64,000 bases of DNA from Candidatus Woesearchaeota archaeon (GTDB taxonomy: Archaea > Nanobdellota > Nanobdellia > Woesearchaeales > JAHWIC01), in NCBI GenBank assembly GCA_019322485.1, contig JAHWIK010000027.1, forward strand, positions 26,628 through 90,627, read 5' to 3'. Positions within the stretch are counted from its first letter, which is position 1; each line of letters opens with the position of its first letter. Of the stretch, positions 45,142 to 53,139 are shown piece by piece. The notes under the pieces were generated by a model, which saw only the letters and a list, made by a program, of their open reading frames with translations, was not told the DNA's origin and made no database searches. Made by a program: the position numbers and the translations under genes.

Positions 45142-45316
45142 ATATCAATAAAAAATAAATCTGATTTTTGCTTAAGGAGTATGTTAAAGCAAAAATCATC
45201 CACTGCAGTCCATTATATTCTAACTTAAAGGGAAGTAAGTGGATGAAAATTCCTTTATAGTGGTTGTGAAGGGAATTTTCAGATTTAATTGTTTTAATTA
45301 ATAATAAATCAAAACA
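45142..45316 (+). repeat. cloverleaf intergenic element, copy 2
   Basis: H1 is 45163-45197 (GATTTTTGCTT/AAGCAAAAATC), H2 is 45198-45244 (ATCCACT/AGTGGAT) and H3 is 45245-45280 (GAAAATTCC/GGAATTTTC). The basal stem TAAATCT (45156-45162)/AGATTTA (45281-45287) is perfect. No unpaired bases separate the helices. Compared with copy 1, the H2 outer stem changes a G-C pair to A-T on both sides, a compensatory change. Confidence 0.82.
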
Positions 45317-45321
45317 ATAAA

Positions 45322-45330
45322 TTTATATAA
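45322..45330 (+). promoter_or_regulatory. TATA box for the CBS-domain gene
   Basis: TTTATATAA lies ~38 bp before the ATG. A GGGGTGGT sequence at 45353-45360 may serve as ribosome-binding site. Confidence 0.5.
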
Positions 45331-45363
45331 TGGTTAGAATTAACTTTTTTCTGGGGTGGTTAG

Positions 45364-45918
45364 ATGAAGACTGGTTATAAAGTTCTTGATGCAATGACTA
45401 CAAAGCCTGTTACTGCGCTGCCAGATACCATGCTGCAGGAATGCGCTAAGATTATGGCAAAGGAGCATGTTGGTGCTTTGATAATAAGAAAGGACGGTAT
45501 TCTTCTTGGTGTAATAACTGAACAGGATGTTGTAAGAAAGCTTGTTGCAGAAGGTATCAACCCGGTAAATGAAAAGGTAGAGGATTATATGGAGAAAAAC
45601 ATAGAAACAATTGGCCCTGAAGTTGATATCTATGAAGCGTTAATCAAGATGAGGGATTTGAACATAAGGCATCTTCCTGTTGTTGATTCTGGAGAGATGG
45701 TTGGTTTATTGACCCTGAAAGATATCCTTAAGATTGAACCGCAGCTTTTTGACTTTTTGGTTGAGAGGTTTGTAATAAAGGAAGAGACAAGAAAGCCAAT
45801 ACATGAGGTAGCTAAAGAAGGAATCTGCCAGGGCTGCGGCACATTTTCAGAAGAATTAATAGAAGTTAGCGATACCTTGCTCTGCAAGGTTTGCGCCAAG
45901 GAACAGAAAAAAGTATAG
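45364..45918 (+). CDS. CBS-pair protein with C-terminal zinc ribbon
   Basis: 184 residues. Two CBS repeats fill residues ~5-130, with typical ITEQDVVRKL and LTLKDILK segments at the end of each repeat. A linker leads to a zinc ribbon with C155/C158 and C174/C177. CBS pairs bind adenosyl ligands such as AMP, ATP or SAM and act as energy or metabolite sensors. The zinc ribbon may contact nucleic acid or a protein partner. Architecture and length fit CBS/zinc-ribbon proteins common in archaea. It stands alone between a repeat element and the 45979 gene family, each with its own promoter. Confidence 0.88.
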   Translation: MKTGYKVLDAMTTKPVTALPDTMLQECAKIMAKEHVGALIIRKDGILLGVITEQDVVRKLVAEGINPVNEKVEDYMEKNIETIGPEVDIYEALIKMRDLNIRHLPVVDSGEMVGLLTLKDILKIEPQLFDFLVERFVIKEETRKPIHEVAKEGICQGCGTFSEELIEVSDTLLCKVCAKEQKKV

Positions 45919-45946
45919 CTTTTTCTAATTCGACTAATTCGAAAAC

Positions 45947-45954
45947 TTTATATA
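45947..45954 (+). promoter_or_regulatory. BRE/TATA for the four-paralogue cluster
   Basis: TTCGAAAACTTTATATAG contains BRE and TATA, centred ~29 bp before the ATG at 45979, so transcription probably starts at or very near the start codon. Confidence 0.6.
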
Positions 45955-45978
45955 GTGACTTGTCAATAAATTTGAGTA

Positions 45979-46539
45979 ATGAAAGCGAAGGATGTGTATG
46001 GAGGTATGGATACCCCTACAGTTTACATCAGATACAAAGGAATCTGGGATATGCAGGATTTGTATCAATCAATGGTTGATTACTTTAGGCGCAAAAAATA
46101 CAAGTTCTATGAGAGGGTTTACAAGCATAAGCATCCAAGCCCTTTTGGTATTGAGCGCCAGTATATGTGGAGAGCTACAAGAAAGGAATCTGAATACCTG
46201 CAGTTCCAGATTGACATTTACTATCATACCTACGATGCTCATGACATTGAGGTTGTAATGGCTGATAGCACAAAGAAGACATTCACAAAAGGCAGGATAT
46301 GGATGGAGTTTACAGGCAAGGTTATCTATGACTGGGAAAAAAGGTGGCAGGATAATGTGTTTTATGCAGAATTAAAGAATTTCTTCGATAAGTATATAAT
46401 AAGAAAAAAGATGGAGCACATGTGGTGGGACCAGCTTTGGTACAGGGAAATCCATAAGCTGCATGAGATCGTAAAGGAGAAGCTGAAAATGGAATCGCAG
46501 GAATATGAACACAGGTTCTGGACAGGGGTGCATGAATAA
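45979..46539 (+). CDS. unknown paralogous family, member 1
   Basis: 186 residues, very rich in Trp, Tyr, Phe and Lys; no signal peptide or membrane segment. Member 2 next door is highly similar throughout: IRYKGIW-MQDLYQ, FYER-YKHKHPSPFGIERQY, YDWEKRWQDNVF-AELKNFF-KYIIRKK. No catalytic motif or named family is recognised. The alternation of aromatic and basic residues in strand-like segments suggests a compact beta-rich domain followed by helices. It overlaps member 2 by one base (TAATG), so both are made from one mRNA. Structural or scaffolding roles are possible, but I cannot assign a function. Confidence 0.65.
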   Translation: MKAKDVYGGMDTPTVYIRYKGIWDMQDLYQSMVDYFRRKKYKFYERVYKHKHPSPFGIERQYMWRATRKESEYLQFQIDIYYHTYDAHDIEVVMADSTKKTFTKGRIWMEFTGKVIYDWEKRWQDNVFYAELKNFFDKYIIRKKMEHMWWDQLWYREIHKLHEIVKEKLKMESQEYEHRFWTGVHE

Positions 46540-47108
46540 TGCCAATAACTGTTAAAGATATTTACGATAAACCAGGAACACCTACTGCTTATATAAGGTA
46601 TAAAGGAATCTGGAATATGCAGGATTTGTATCAGGTTATGGTTGATTTCTTTCGCAGGAGAAAATTTAAGTTCTATGAGAGGATATACAAGCATAAGCAT
46701 CCAAGCCCTTTTGGTATTGAGCGGCAGTATGTCTGGAGGGCAGAGAGAAAGGAATCAGAGTACAGGCAGTTGATTGTTGATGTCTATTATCATGTATATG
46801 ACGCGTATAATGTTGATGTTGTTCTGCCAGACGGTAAAAAGAAAACCATGGTTAAGGGCAGGCTTTGGATGGAGTTCAAAGGGAATATACAGTATGACTG
46901 GGAAAAGAGATGGCAGGATAATGTTTTTTGGGCAGAACTTAAGAACTTTTTTAATAAATATATAATAAGGAAAAAATGGGAGCAGATATGGTTCCACCAG
47001 CTGTGGACCAGAGAGATACACGGAGTTATTGCTGTGGTTAGAGAAAAGCTGAAAATGGAATCAAAGGGCCATGAGTATCGTTATAAGACTGGTGTGCATA
47101 AGCAATAA
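46539..47108 (+). CDS. unknown paralogous family, member 2
   Basis: 189 residues, closest to member 1 with long identical stretches (HKHPSPFGIERQY, YDWEKRWQDN). Differences concentrate at the N-terminus and in a central loop (VVLPDGKKKTM versus VVMADSTKKTF). High identity points to a recent duplication. It starts on the last base of member 1's stop codon. As in member 1, a G-R-[IL]-WMEF strand and a W-rich helix (WEQIWFHQLW) are notable. Function unknown. Confidence 0.65.
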   Translation: MPITVKDIYDKPGTPTAYIRYKGIWNMQDLYQVMVDFFRRRKFKFYERIYKHKHPSPFGIERQYVWRAERKESEYRQLIVDVYYHVYDAYNVDVVLPDGKKKTMVKGRLWMEFKGNIQYDWEKRWQDNVFWAELKNFFNKYIIRKKWEQIWFHQLWTREIHGVIAVVREKLKMESKGHEYRYKTGVHKQ

Positions 47109-47158
47109 TAGGAAAAATAGAAAAGAATATAAGCTTATCATTCGTTAAATAAGATAAA

Positions 47159-47695
47159 ATGTCTGATTTAAGGATAATAGTTGACCATATACAATTTGAG
47201 TATTCTGGATTGTTTGACCTAAATAATCTTTTCAAGATGGTGGATGCATGGCTGTTTGAGAGGAATTATGAAAAAAGAACAAACAAGAACTTTGAGGAGA
47301 ACACCCCCACAGGCAAGTTTATAGAATGGGAGATTGCATCATGGCACAAGGCAACAGACTATGTTAGAAACATAATAAAGATAAGAATGCTGATGTATGA
47401 CTTAAAGAAGGTAGAAGCTACAAAAGAGAAAGAAAAGGCAAAGGTAACCCAGGGGAGAGTGATAATGTATTTTGACGGGTATATAGAGTTTGACTACCTC
47501 CATTATTGGGATGAGCATCCTGTACTGCAATTTTTAAGAACACTTTATGACAAATTTATTTTCAAGGCTTATACAGAAAGATTTGAACAAAGGATTACCT
47601 ATGATGTGCATCAGATATATGAGATGATTGAGAAATACTTCAATGTTTACAGGCATTATAAGGTTGTAACCAAGATACCTCACTTTGCCCATTAA
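47159..47695 (+). CDS. unknown paralogous family, member 3
   Basis: 178 residues, a more distant relative of members 1 and 2. The skeleton is conserved: Y-[SK]-G-[LI]-[FW]-x2-x-[ND]LF/LY near the N-terminus, a basic F/NYEKR segment, an E-W strand, KK-VE in the centre, G-R-[VI]-x-M-[YE]-F, then LR/LK-x-LYDK/FFDK-[FY]I and a final helix ending in a basic-aromatic tail. Member 4 is its nearest relative (PTGK-x-[IL]EW). AGAATATAAG near 47125 may be its TATA region. A repeat element separates it from member 4. Function unknown. Confidence 0.6.
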   Translation: MSDLRIIVDHIQFEYSGLFDLNNLFKMVDAWLFERNYEKRTNKNFEENTPTGKFIEWEIASWHKATDYVRNIIKIRMLMYDLKKVEATKEKEKAKVTQGRVIMYFDGYIEFDYLHYWDEHPVLQFLRTLYDKFIFKAYTERFEQRITYDVHQIYEMIEKYFNVYRHYKVVTKIPHFAH

Positions 47696-47696
47696 A

Positions 47697-47880
47697 AATA
47701 ATCAATAATAAAAAACCATCATTAAAAAAATAAAATCTGATTTTTGCTTTAATCCATTCCATAAAGCAAAAATCATCTGCAGTATTCCTTTATGCTTTAG
47801 CTTAAAGGAAGGAAAGATGATGAAAATTCCTTTACAGCGGTTGTGAAAGGAATTTTCATATTTAATTGTTGTGAACTAAT
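47697..47880 (+). repeat. cloverleaf intergenic element, copy 3
   Basis: H1 (47739-47774) has a perfect 13-bp stem GATTTTTGCTTTA/TAAAGCAAAAATC. The H2 inner stem TTCCTTTA/TAAAGGAA is perfect (47785-47810 region), while the outer stem is reduced to ATCT/AGAT. H3 (47822-47857) has a perfect 12-bp stem GAAAATTCCTTT/AAAGGAATTTTC. The basal stem has one mismatch. It begins ATAATCAATAATAAAAAA and sits between paralogues 3 and 4. Confidence 0.8.
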
Positions 47881-47901
47881 ATTGACAAAAAGGGGTTTTG
47901 A

Positions 47902-48411
47902 ATGACAGACGAGAATAAGTTAGTTGTGGACGGTCTTAGGCTGAGTTATAACGGGATATTTGATATTATCGACTTCTACAAGACAGTTGAAGACTGGATA
48001 AGGGAGAATGGCTATGAAAAAGAGATAAAGAAAAAGCTTGAGCATGTTATTCCTACAGGAAAAAAGCTTGAATGGCATATAGAAATCTGGAAACAGGTCT
48101 ATGACTGGGCAAGGATTGTAGTGAGCATGAGGGCTTTATTCAATAATGTGAAAGAAGTAGAGCTTGAAAAGGCCGGTGCAAAGAGAAGGCTGAACCACGG
48201 AGATGCCCTCATAATATTTGATGCATGGCTTGAGATGGACCTGGAAGGGAGATGGCAGCAAAAACCAGGCTATTTTTTCCTAAGAACCCTGTTTGACAAG
48301 TTCGTCTACATGTTCTGGGGAGAAAAGGAAAAAGTGACAACTCCTTTGAAAAATGATACATATAAACTGCATAAACGGCTGACAGCATTTTTTAATCTGT
48401 ACAGGTATTGA
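47902..48411 (+). CDS. unknown paralogous family, member 4
   Basis: 169 residues, nearest to member 3: L-x-Y-[NS]-G-[IL]FD near the start, PTGKKLEWHIE, VKEVE, then FLRTL[FY]DKF. Members 3 and 4 form one subgroup, members 1 and 2 another. The gene starts after the cloverleaf element and ends a few bases before trkA; the trkA Shine-Dalgarno overlaps its last codon, so it may share the trk transcript. No enzymatic motif. The position next to potassium uptake may be incidental. Confidence 0.6.
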   Translation: MTDENKLVVDGLRLSYNGIFDIIDFYKTVEDWIRENGYEKEIKKKLEHVIPTGKKLEWHIEIWKQVYDWARIVVSMRALFNNVKEVELEKAGAKRRLNHGDALIIFDAWLEMDLEGRWQQKPGYFFLRTLFDKFVYMFWGEKEKVTTPLKNDTYKLHKRLTAFFNLYRY

Positions 48412-48422
48412 GGTGTTTTAAG

Positions 48423-49070
48423 ATGAAGGTTGTAATTGTAGGTGCTGGTGAATCCGGGAGAACCCTGGCGAATATGCTCTCATCAGAGAATCAGGAAGTT
48501 TCTTTAATAGAAAAGGAAGAAAAGATTGCGGAAGACACAGCAAAGGAGATTGATGCATTGGTTATAAAAGGTGATGCAACAGAATATTCTATCTTGAAAG
48601 ATGCCGGCATTGAAAAGGCAGATGCTGTAATTGCTTTGACTGATGATGATAAGACCAACCTTATGGTTTGTGAGATAGCTAAAAGCTCAAAGATAACCAA
48701 GATTCTTTCCAGGGTTAACAGCCCAAAGAATGAGGAGCTTTTCACAAAACTTGGGATTACATCTGTTGTTCCTTTAGTCAGCTTAGAGATTACAAAGATA
48801 AAGAACATGCTTGAGCCAGGCAGAGAGCGAGTCATAGCTGAGCTTGGTGAGGGTGATGTCCAGGTCATAGAAGCCACACTAGGTGAGAAAAGCAGGTTAA
48901 TAGGCAGGGATGAAGCCAGCATAAAGGGAGCAGTTATCGGAGCTATTTACAGGGAAGGGGATATAGTGATTCCTGAAAAAGGAGCTAAGCTAAAAGAGGG
49001 AGATGTTCTTGTTATAATTGCAAAATCAAAAGGCATTGACAAGATAACAAAGCTTATTTCAGGAGAATGA
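48423..49070 (+). CDS. trkA: TrkA potassium-uptake regulatory subunit
   Basis: The ATG at 48423 gives 215 residues; a GAGGTG ribosome-binding site at 48410-48415 supports it over an upstream in-frame TTG. An RCK-N Rossmann domain starts VVIVGAGESGRTLANML, with an acidic residue (E36) at the end of strand 2 for the nucleotide ribose; LDDDKTN-like residues (ALTDDDKTNLMV) follow near 74-85. An RCK-C domain fills ~135-215. It binds NAD(H) or ATP/ADP and gates TrkH at the membrane. It overlaps trkH by 4 bp, the usual trkA-trkH pair, and is of normal single-RCK length. Confidence 0.95.
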   Translation: MKVVIVGAGESGRTLANMLSSENQEVSLIEKEEKIAEDTAKEIDALVIKGDATEYSILKDAGIEKADAVIALTDDDKTNLMVCEIAKSSKITKILSRVNSPKNEELFTKLGITSVVPLVSLEITKIKNMLEPGRERVIAELGEGDVQVIEATLGEKSRLIGRDEASIKGAVIGAIYREGDIVIPEKGAKLKEGDVLVIIAKSKGIDKITKLISGE

Positions 49071-50476
49071 AGACTGTCTTAAAGTATCTTGGGTGGATAT
49101 TATTAATATCTGCCATCTTCAGGATTGTTCCAATAATAGCTGCTCTTTACTATGAAGAGTCAATGAGTTTCTTTGTTATTTCAGCTTTGATATCAATAAT
49201 CCTGGGCTGGTTTCTTATTAGGCTCTCTTCACGCATTGAGGGGGAGGAAGGCCTTACCCTAACAGGAGCATTGGTGCTTACTGCCCTGTCTTTTCTTATT
49301 GTTCCTGTGGTTGGTGCAATTTCCTTTTTAAGAATATTTGACTGGAATATATTGAATGCTCTCTTCGAAGCAGTATCTGGCTTTACAACAACTGGTTTTA
49401 GTGTGTTAGAATCGCTTGAAGGCGTTCCGAAAAGTGTTTTGCTTTGGCGTGCAGAAACGCAATGGATTGGTGGGATTGGTATTATCATGGTGTTCTTGTT
49501 CATTTTTTCCAGGCTAAGGGTCCATTCGTATGAAGCTGCGATGGCAAAGGGTGAAGCCACGCAGTCACTTTATCAGTCTCAGGGGTTTTCTGAAGAGCTT
49601 GAGCCAGGAACCAGGAAAACAACGAGGAATATACTGCTTATCTATAGTTCATACACGGTCTTTGGAATTATCTTACTAAGCCTTGTTGGTTTGCCGTTCT
49701 TTGATTCAATAGCCATAACATTTGCATCTCTTTCTACAGGCGGTTTTTCAGTTACTGATGGATTCTATACCAATGGTTTGCAGCTTGCTATTATCTGCGT
49801 GTTGATGATACTTGGTTCAATTTCTTTCATGACACATAACAACCTGATAAGAAAACGCTTTAAGGAATTTTTCTTAAATCTTGAACTGGAGGCATTCTTT
49901 ATTATTCTAGCCATATTTTCTGCATTGGCTTTTCTTATACTAAAAAACCCAAAGGTTATCTTGTTTCAGCTGATATCAGCATTCACAACAACTGGTTTTT
50001 CAATCAGTGAGATAACCTTATTGCCCCACTTGATTATTTTCCTAATCATGGCTTGCATGCTGATTGGCGGCTCAATTGGCAGCACAGCAGGCGGCATAAA
50101 GATTTTTAGGCTGTATACTGTAATAAAGGCTATTCCTTGGTTTGTAAAAAAGCTTTCAAACCCCCAAACAGCTGTTATTCCATTTAAATTAAAGGGCAAG
50201 GTTGTAAAAGAGAATTTTGTTCTTATGGCTGAGGTGTTTATATCCTGCTATATCCTGGTTCTTTTGGCTGGCACGCTAATCTTTATGCTCCTGGGCTATC
50301 CTTTCCTGGACTCCGCATTCCAGCTTGTTTCTGGTTTAGGTACAGTTGGCTTGCAGACAATGGAGCTATCATCAGTGCACTGGATTGGCAAGGTTACTTT
50401 AATGATTGCTATGTGGTTAGGCAGACTGGAAATCTTTCCGCTTTTAGTCCTGATAAATAAGATGTTTAAGAAGTAG
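49067..50476 (+). CDS. trkH: TrkH potassium transporter
   Basis: 469 residues with the fourfold M1-P-M2 design of the SKT superfamily. The four selectivity-filter loops are visible: SGFTTTGFS (~104), SLSTGGFS (~222), AFTTTGFS (~305) and SGLGTVGLQ (~423). Glycine in each loop coordinates K+. Large hydrophobic stretches account for the rest. The start overlaps trkA's stop (ATGA), so the ion-conducting and gating subunits are made together. It ends base-to-base with the convergent srp54 gene. Length and motifs are normal for TrkH/TrkG. Confidence 0.95.
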   Translation: MKTVLKYLGWILLISAIFRIVPIIAALYYEESMSFFVISALISIILGWFLIRLSSRIEGEEGLTLTGALVLTALSFLIVPVVGAISFLRIFDWNILNALFEAVSGFTTTGFSVLESLEGVPKSVLLWRAETQWIGGIGIIMVFLFIFSRLRVHSYEAAMAKGEATQSLYQSQGFSEELEPGTRKTTRNILLIYSSYTVFGIILLSLVGLPFFDSIAITFASLSTGGFSVTDGFYTNGLQLAIICVLMILGSISFMTHNNLIRKRFKEFFLNLELEAFFIILAIFSALAFLILKNPKVILFQLISAFTTTGFSISEITLLPHLIIFLIMACMLIGGSIGSTAGGIKIFRLYTVIKAIPWFVKKLSNPQTAVIPFKLKGKVVKENFVLMAEVFISCYILVLLAGTLIFMLLGYPFLDSAFQLVSGLGTVGLQTMELSSVHWIGKVTLMIAMWLGRLEIFPLLVLINKMFKK

Positions 50477-51820
50477 TTACATGCCAGGCACTTTGCCTTG
50501 GAATTTCTTCATCAGTTTATTTATATCTCCTTTGCCCTTCATCATCTTTACTAGTTTTTTGCTCTGCCTGTACTGCTTGATTAAGCCGCGGACCTCTTTT
50601 ACCGGAACTCCAGAGCCTTTTGCAATCCTGTCCATTCTTTCGCTTGTTATGAGCTCAGGGTCCTCAAGCTCTTCTTTTGTCATTGAGTCCATGCAGTGGC
50701 GCCATTTCTCAAGCTTTTCTTCCTGAACATGCAGAGCTTCTTTCGGGAGCTTTATCTGGGAAAAACCAGGAATCATCTCCATAAGCTTTCCAACAGAACC
50801 CATCTTTTTCATAGCAGACATCTGCTCGTATAAATCAATCAGATTATATTCTCCTTTTAGGAATCTTTTTCCAAGGTCTTCTGCCTCTTCCTCTGTTATT
50901 GCTCCCTTTGCTTTTTCAAGCAATGCCTCCAAATCACCCATCCCAAGCAGCCTGCCAACAAAGCCCTGCGGGTTAAAGCTTTCAAGGTCATCAAGCTTTT
51001 CACCAACACCAATAAACTTTATAGGAGCTTTTGTGACTGCACATGCTGATAAGGCGCCTCCTGCTTTTGCTGTTCCGTCCATCTTTGTGGCAACAACGCC
51101 AGTTATATTGCATGATTTATGGAACTGCTCTGCTTGAGGCTGTGCTGCCTGTCCAATATCTGCTGAGATAACCAATAATCTTTCCTGAGGTTTTATCTCA
51201 TTGTTAAGTTTTTCAATCTCTTCAATCAAATCCTTGGATAATGCATCACGGCCAGCTGTATCAACTATCAATATATCATATTTCTTTGTTTCTTCTTCAA
51301 CCTCTTTCCATATCTTAACAGCATCTTTTTCTCCTTTTTTAATAAAAACAGGGACAGTTGCCTGCTTTGCAACCTGTTCTATCTGGTCCATTGCTGCTGG
51401 CCGATGAATATCAAGTCCAACCAAGGCAACCTTAAGGCCGCGCTTTGTAAAGAACCTTGCAAGCTTTCCAGCTGTTGTTGTCTTTCCAGAACCGAACAAC
51501 CCAACAAGGAGGATTTTGAAAGGTTTTTGTGTAGGCTCTATCTTGTGGCCTTCTTTTCCTAAGAAATTCACAAGCTCTTCATAGACAATATTTATCAGGT
51601 GCTCTTTTTTTGTAAGCCCGCCAGGAGTTTCTTCCTTTAAAGCACGTTCTTTTATCTTCTTTGTGAGCTCAAAAACAAGCTTAACATTAACATCTGCCTG
51701 CAAAAGGGCTCTTTGGATATCCTTTATGAGCTCATTGATTAGTTTTTCATCTACAAAAACCGCACCTGCAATTTTTTTCAGGGTGCCCTTCAATGAACTG
51801 CTTAATTTGTCAAGTACCAT
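50477..51820 (-). CDS. srp54: signal recognition particle GTPase SRP54
   Basis: 447 residues. An N-domain four-helix bundle (1-98) is followed by the G-domain: G1 GLFGSGKT (107-114), a DTAGRD G3 motif (187-192), TKMD G4 (245-248) and the GxGE closing loop near 270. The methionine-rich M-domain (~300-447) binds signal peptides and 7S RNA. With FtsY and the SRP RNA it targets nascent membrane proteins to SecYEG, fitting for a genome devoted to surface proteins. The promoter on the minus strand (TTTAAATC, 51843-51850) is ~27 bp from the ATG, so it is probably leaderless. It is divergent from the 51902 gene. Confidence 0.97.
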   Translation of the reverse strand: MVLDKLSSSLKGTLKKIAGAVFVDEKLINELIKDIQRALLQADVNVKLVFELTKKIKERALKEETPGGLTKKEHLINIVYEELVNFLGKEGHKIEPTQKPFKILLVGLFGSGKTTTAGKLARFFTKRGLKVALVGLDIHRPAAMDQIEQVAKQATVPVFIKKGEKDAVKIWKEVEEETKKYDILIVDTAGRDALSKDLIEEIEKLNNEIKPQERLLVISADIGQAAQPQAEQFHKSCNITGVVATKMDGTAKAGGALSACAVTKAPIKFIGVGEKLDDLESFNPQGFVGRLLGMGDLEALLEKAKGAITEEEAEDLGKRFLKGEYNLIDLYEQMSAMKKMGSVGKLMEMIPGFSQIKLPKEALHVQEEKLEKWRHCMDSMTKEELEDPELITSERMDRIAKGSGVPVKEVRGLIKQYRQSKKLVKMMKGKGDINKLMKKFQGKVPGM

Positions 51821-51842
51821 TCTCGTCTAAAGAACATATTCT

Positions 51843-51878
51843 GATTTAAAAAGGTTACCTAAGGATAAATTATATAAA
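51843..51878. promoter_or_regulatory. divergent leaderless promoters for srp54 and the MBL gene
   Basis: The minus strand carries TTTAAATC at 51843-51850 for srp54; the plus strand carries TTATATAAA at 51870-51878 for the MBL gene. Each TATA centre lies ~27-28 bp from its start codon, in an 81-bp gap. Confidence 0.55.
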
Positions 51879-51901
51879 CAAAAAACAATCAAAAATATAA
51901 C

Positions 51902-52534
51902 ATGATAATCACCTGGTTCGGTCATGCTAGTTTTCTTATTGAAACTGGAAATAAAACAATATACATCGACCCTTATATGGGTGAGTATAAAAGGAAAGCA
52001 GATATAATCCTAGTAAGCCATGGGCATTATGACCACTATTCGTGGGAAAAGATAAATCAGCTCAGGATGGACCATACAGCTATACTATCCACAAGAGAGG
52101 TTGCTAACAGGGTTGACGGTGCTAAGGCATTAAATCCAGGAGACAAAGAAGAGGTTGAAGGAATAAAGATAGAGGCTGTTGAAGCTTATAGTGTAACAAG
52201 ATCAAATCATCCCAAAGGTTCTGTGATTGGGTTTGTGATAGAGGCTGAAAAGAAGAGAGTTTATTTTGCCGGCGATACAGACTTAATACCTGAGATGAAG
52301 GAAATAAAAGCAGATATTGCTTTAGTGCCTGTTTCCGGAACATATGTTATGAACTACAAAGAAGCTGTTGAGTGTGTTAAGAGGGTAAAGCCAGCCACAG
52401 CAATACCAATGCATTATGGCGCAGGGATTGCAGGCACGATTGAAGATGCTGAACGCTTTAAAGAGCAGATAGAGTTTGAGACTGATACAAAGGTAGAAAT
52501 ACTGGAAGAGGGGAAAAGTTTTGAGATTAAATAA
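51902..52534 (+). CDS. metallo-beta-lactamase-fold hydrolase (UPF0173/UlaG-like)
   Basis: 210 residues. The start ITWFGHASFLIE and the metal-binding HGHYDH (H40, H42, D44, H45) identify the small MBL-fold group annotated as UPF0173 or UlaG-like. FAGDTD near 120 and IPMHYG near 176 supply the remaining Asp and His ligands for two metals. Members hydrolyse phosphodiester or lactone bonds, but the physiological substrate of this archaeal group is unsettled. It probably forms a two-gene unit with the LURP-one-like gene 23 bp downstream. Confidence 0.9.
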   Translation: MIITWFGHASFLIETGNKTIYIDPYMGEYKRKADIILVSHGHYDHYSWEKINQLRMDHTAILSTREVANRVDGAKALNPGDKEEVEGIKIEAVEAYSVTRSNHPKGSVIGFVIEAEKKRVYFAGDTDLIPEMKEIKADIALVPVSGTYVMNYKEAVECVKRVKPATAIPMHYGAGIAGTIEDAERFKEQIEFETDTKVEILEEGKSFEIK

Positions 52535-52557
52535 TAAACTAATTGGAGGATGATAAA

Positions 52558-53139
52558 ATGCCAACCTTATTGGGCCATAACAGGCTTTTTGTAAAAGAGC
52601 AGGTAAGATTTTTCAGAATATCTAATGTCTATGACATTTATGACCAAAACCAGAATAAGCTGGGTCAGGTAAAAGAAAGGACAAACCTCTTAAAAAAAGT
52701 GTTAAGAAAATATGAACTAGGGTTTTATGACACAGACGGAAGGCTTTTGTTTTCAGCCAGGAAACCGTTTGCATTCATAAAACAGAAATTCTTTCTTTAC
52801 GACGAAAATAACCGGCTGATAGGGAATTTCTACAAAAAGATTGTTGCTGTGATGCCCCAGTTCTTTATTTACAACAATCAAGGAGACCAAATCGGTCTGC
52901 TTAAGGGAGACTTCTTTGCATGGAACTTCCAGATCATAGACAATAATAAAACAAATCTTGCAGTTATAAACAAGATTTTTTCAGGAGGCTTAAGAGAGAT
53001 ATTCACATCAGCAGATTCATACCAGATAATGATACATCATGACAAGACAGTTGACAGAAGGTTATTGATAGCTGCTCCGTTTATTGTTGATATGATAATG
53101 AAAGAACAGAGGGGCAAGAGATCTGTTAGGGTGCATTAA
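52558..53139 (+). CDS. LURP-one/Tubby-C-like (scramblase-related) protein
   Basis: The ATG at 52558 (193 residues) is preceded by a strong GGAGG ribosome-binding site at 52545-52549, so the earlier in-frame TTG is rejected. The sequence is a series of beta-hairpin repeats of the type F-x-[IV]-D-x2-G/N-x-[LI] (VYDIYDQNQNKLG, FYDTDGRLLF, LYDENNRLIG, IYNNQGDQIG). It ends with a hydrophobic C-terminal helix, typical of the Tubby C-terminal/LURP-one fold shared with phospholipid scramblases. Function in archaea is unknown; membrane association is possible. It is convergent with thrS with no gap. Confidence 0.75.
   Translation: MPTLLGHNRLFVKEQVRFFRISNVYDIYDQNQNKLGQVKERTNLLKKVLRKYELGFYDTDGRLLFSARKPFAFIKQKFFLYDENNRLIGNFYKKIVAVMPQFFIYNNQGDQIGLLKGDFFAWNFQIIDNNKTNLAVINKIFSGGLREIFTSADSYQIMIHHDKTVDRRLLIAAPFIVDMIMKEQRGKRSVRVH

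Noticed and set aside
45142..45316. Cloverleaf copies as ordinary terminators
   Set aside because: Archaeal termination relies on T-runs, the hairpins have no trailing T-tract, copy 1 is inside an operon and the element is conserved over ~130 bp.
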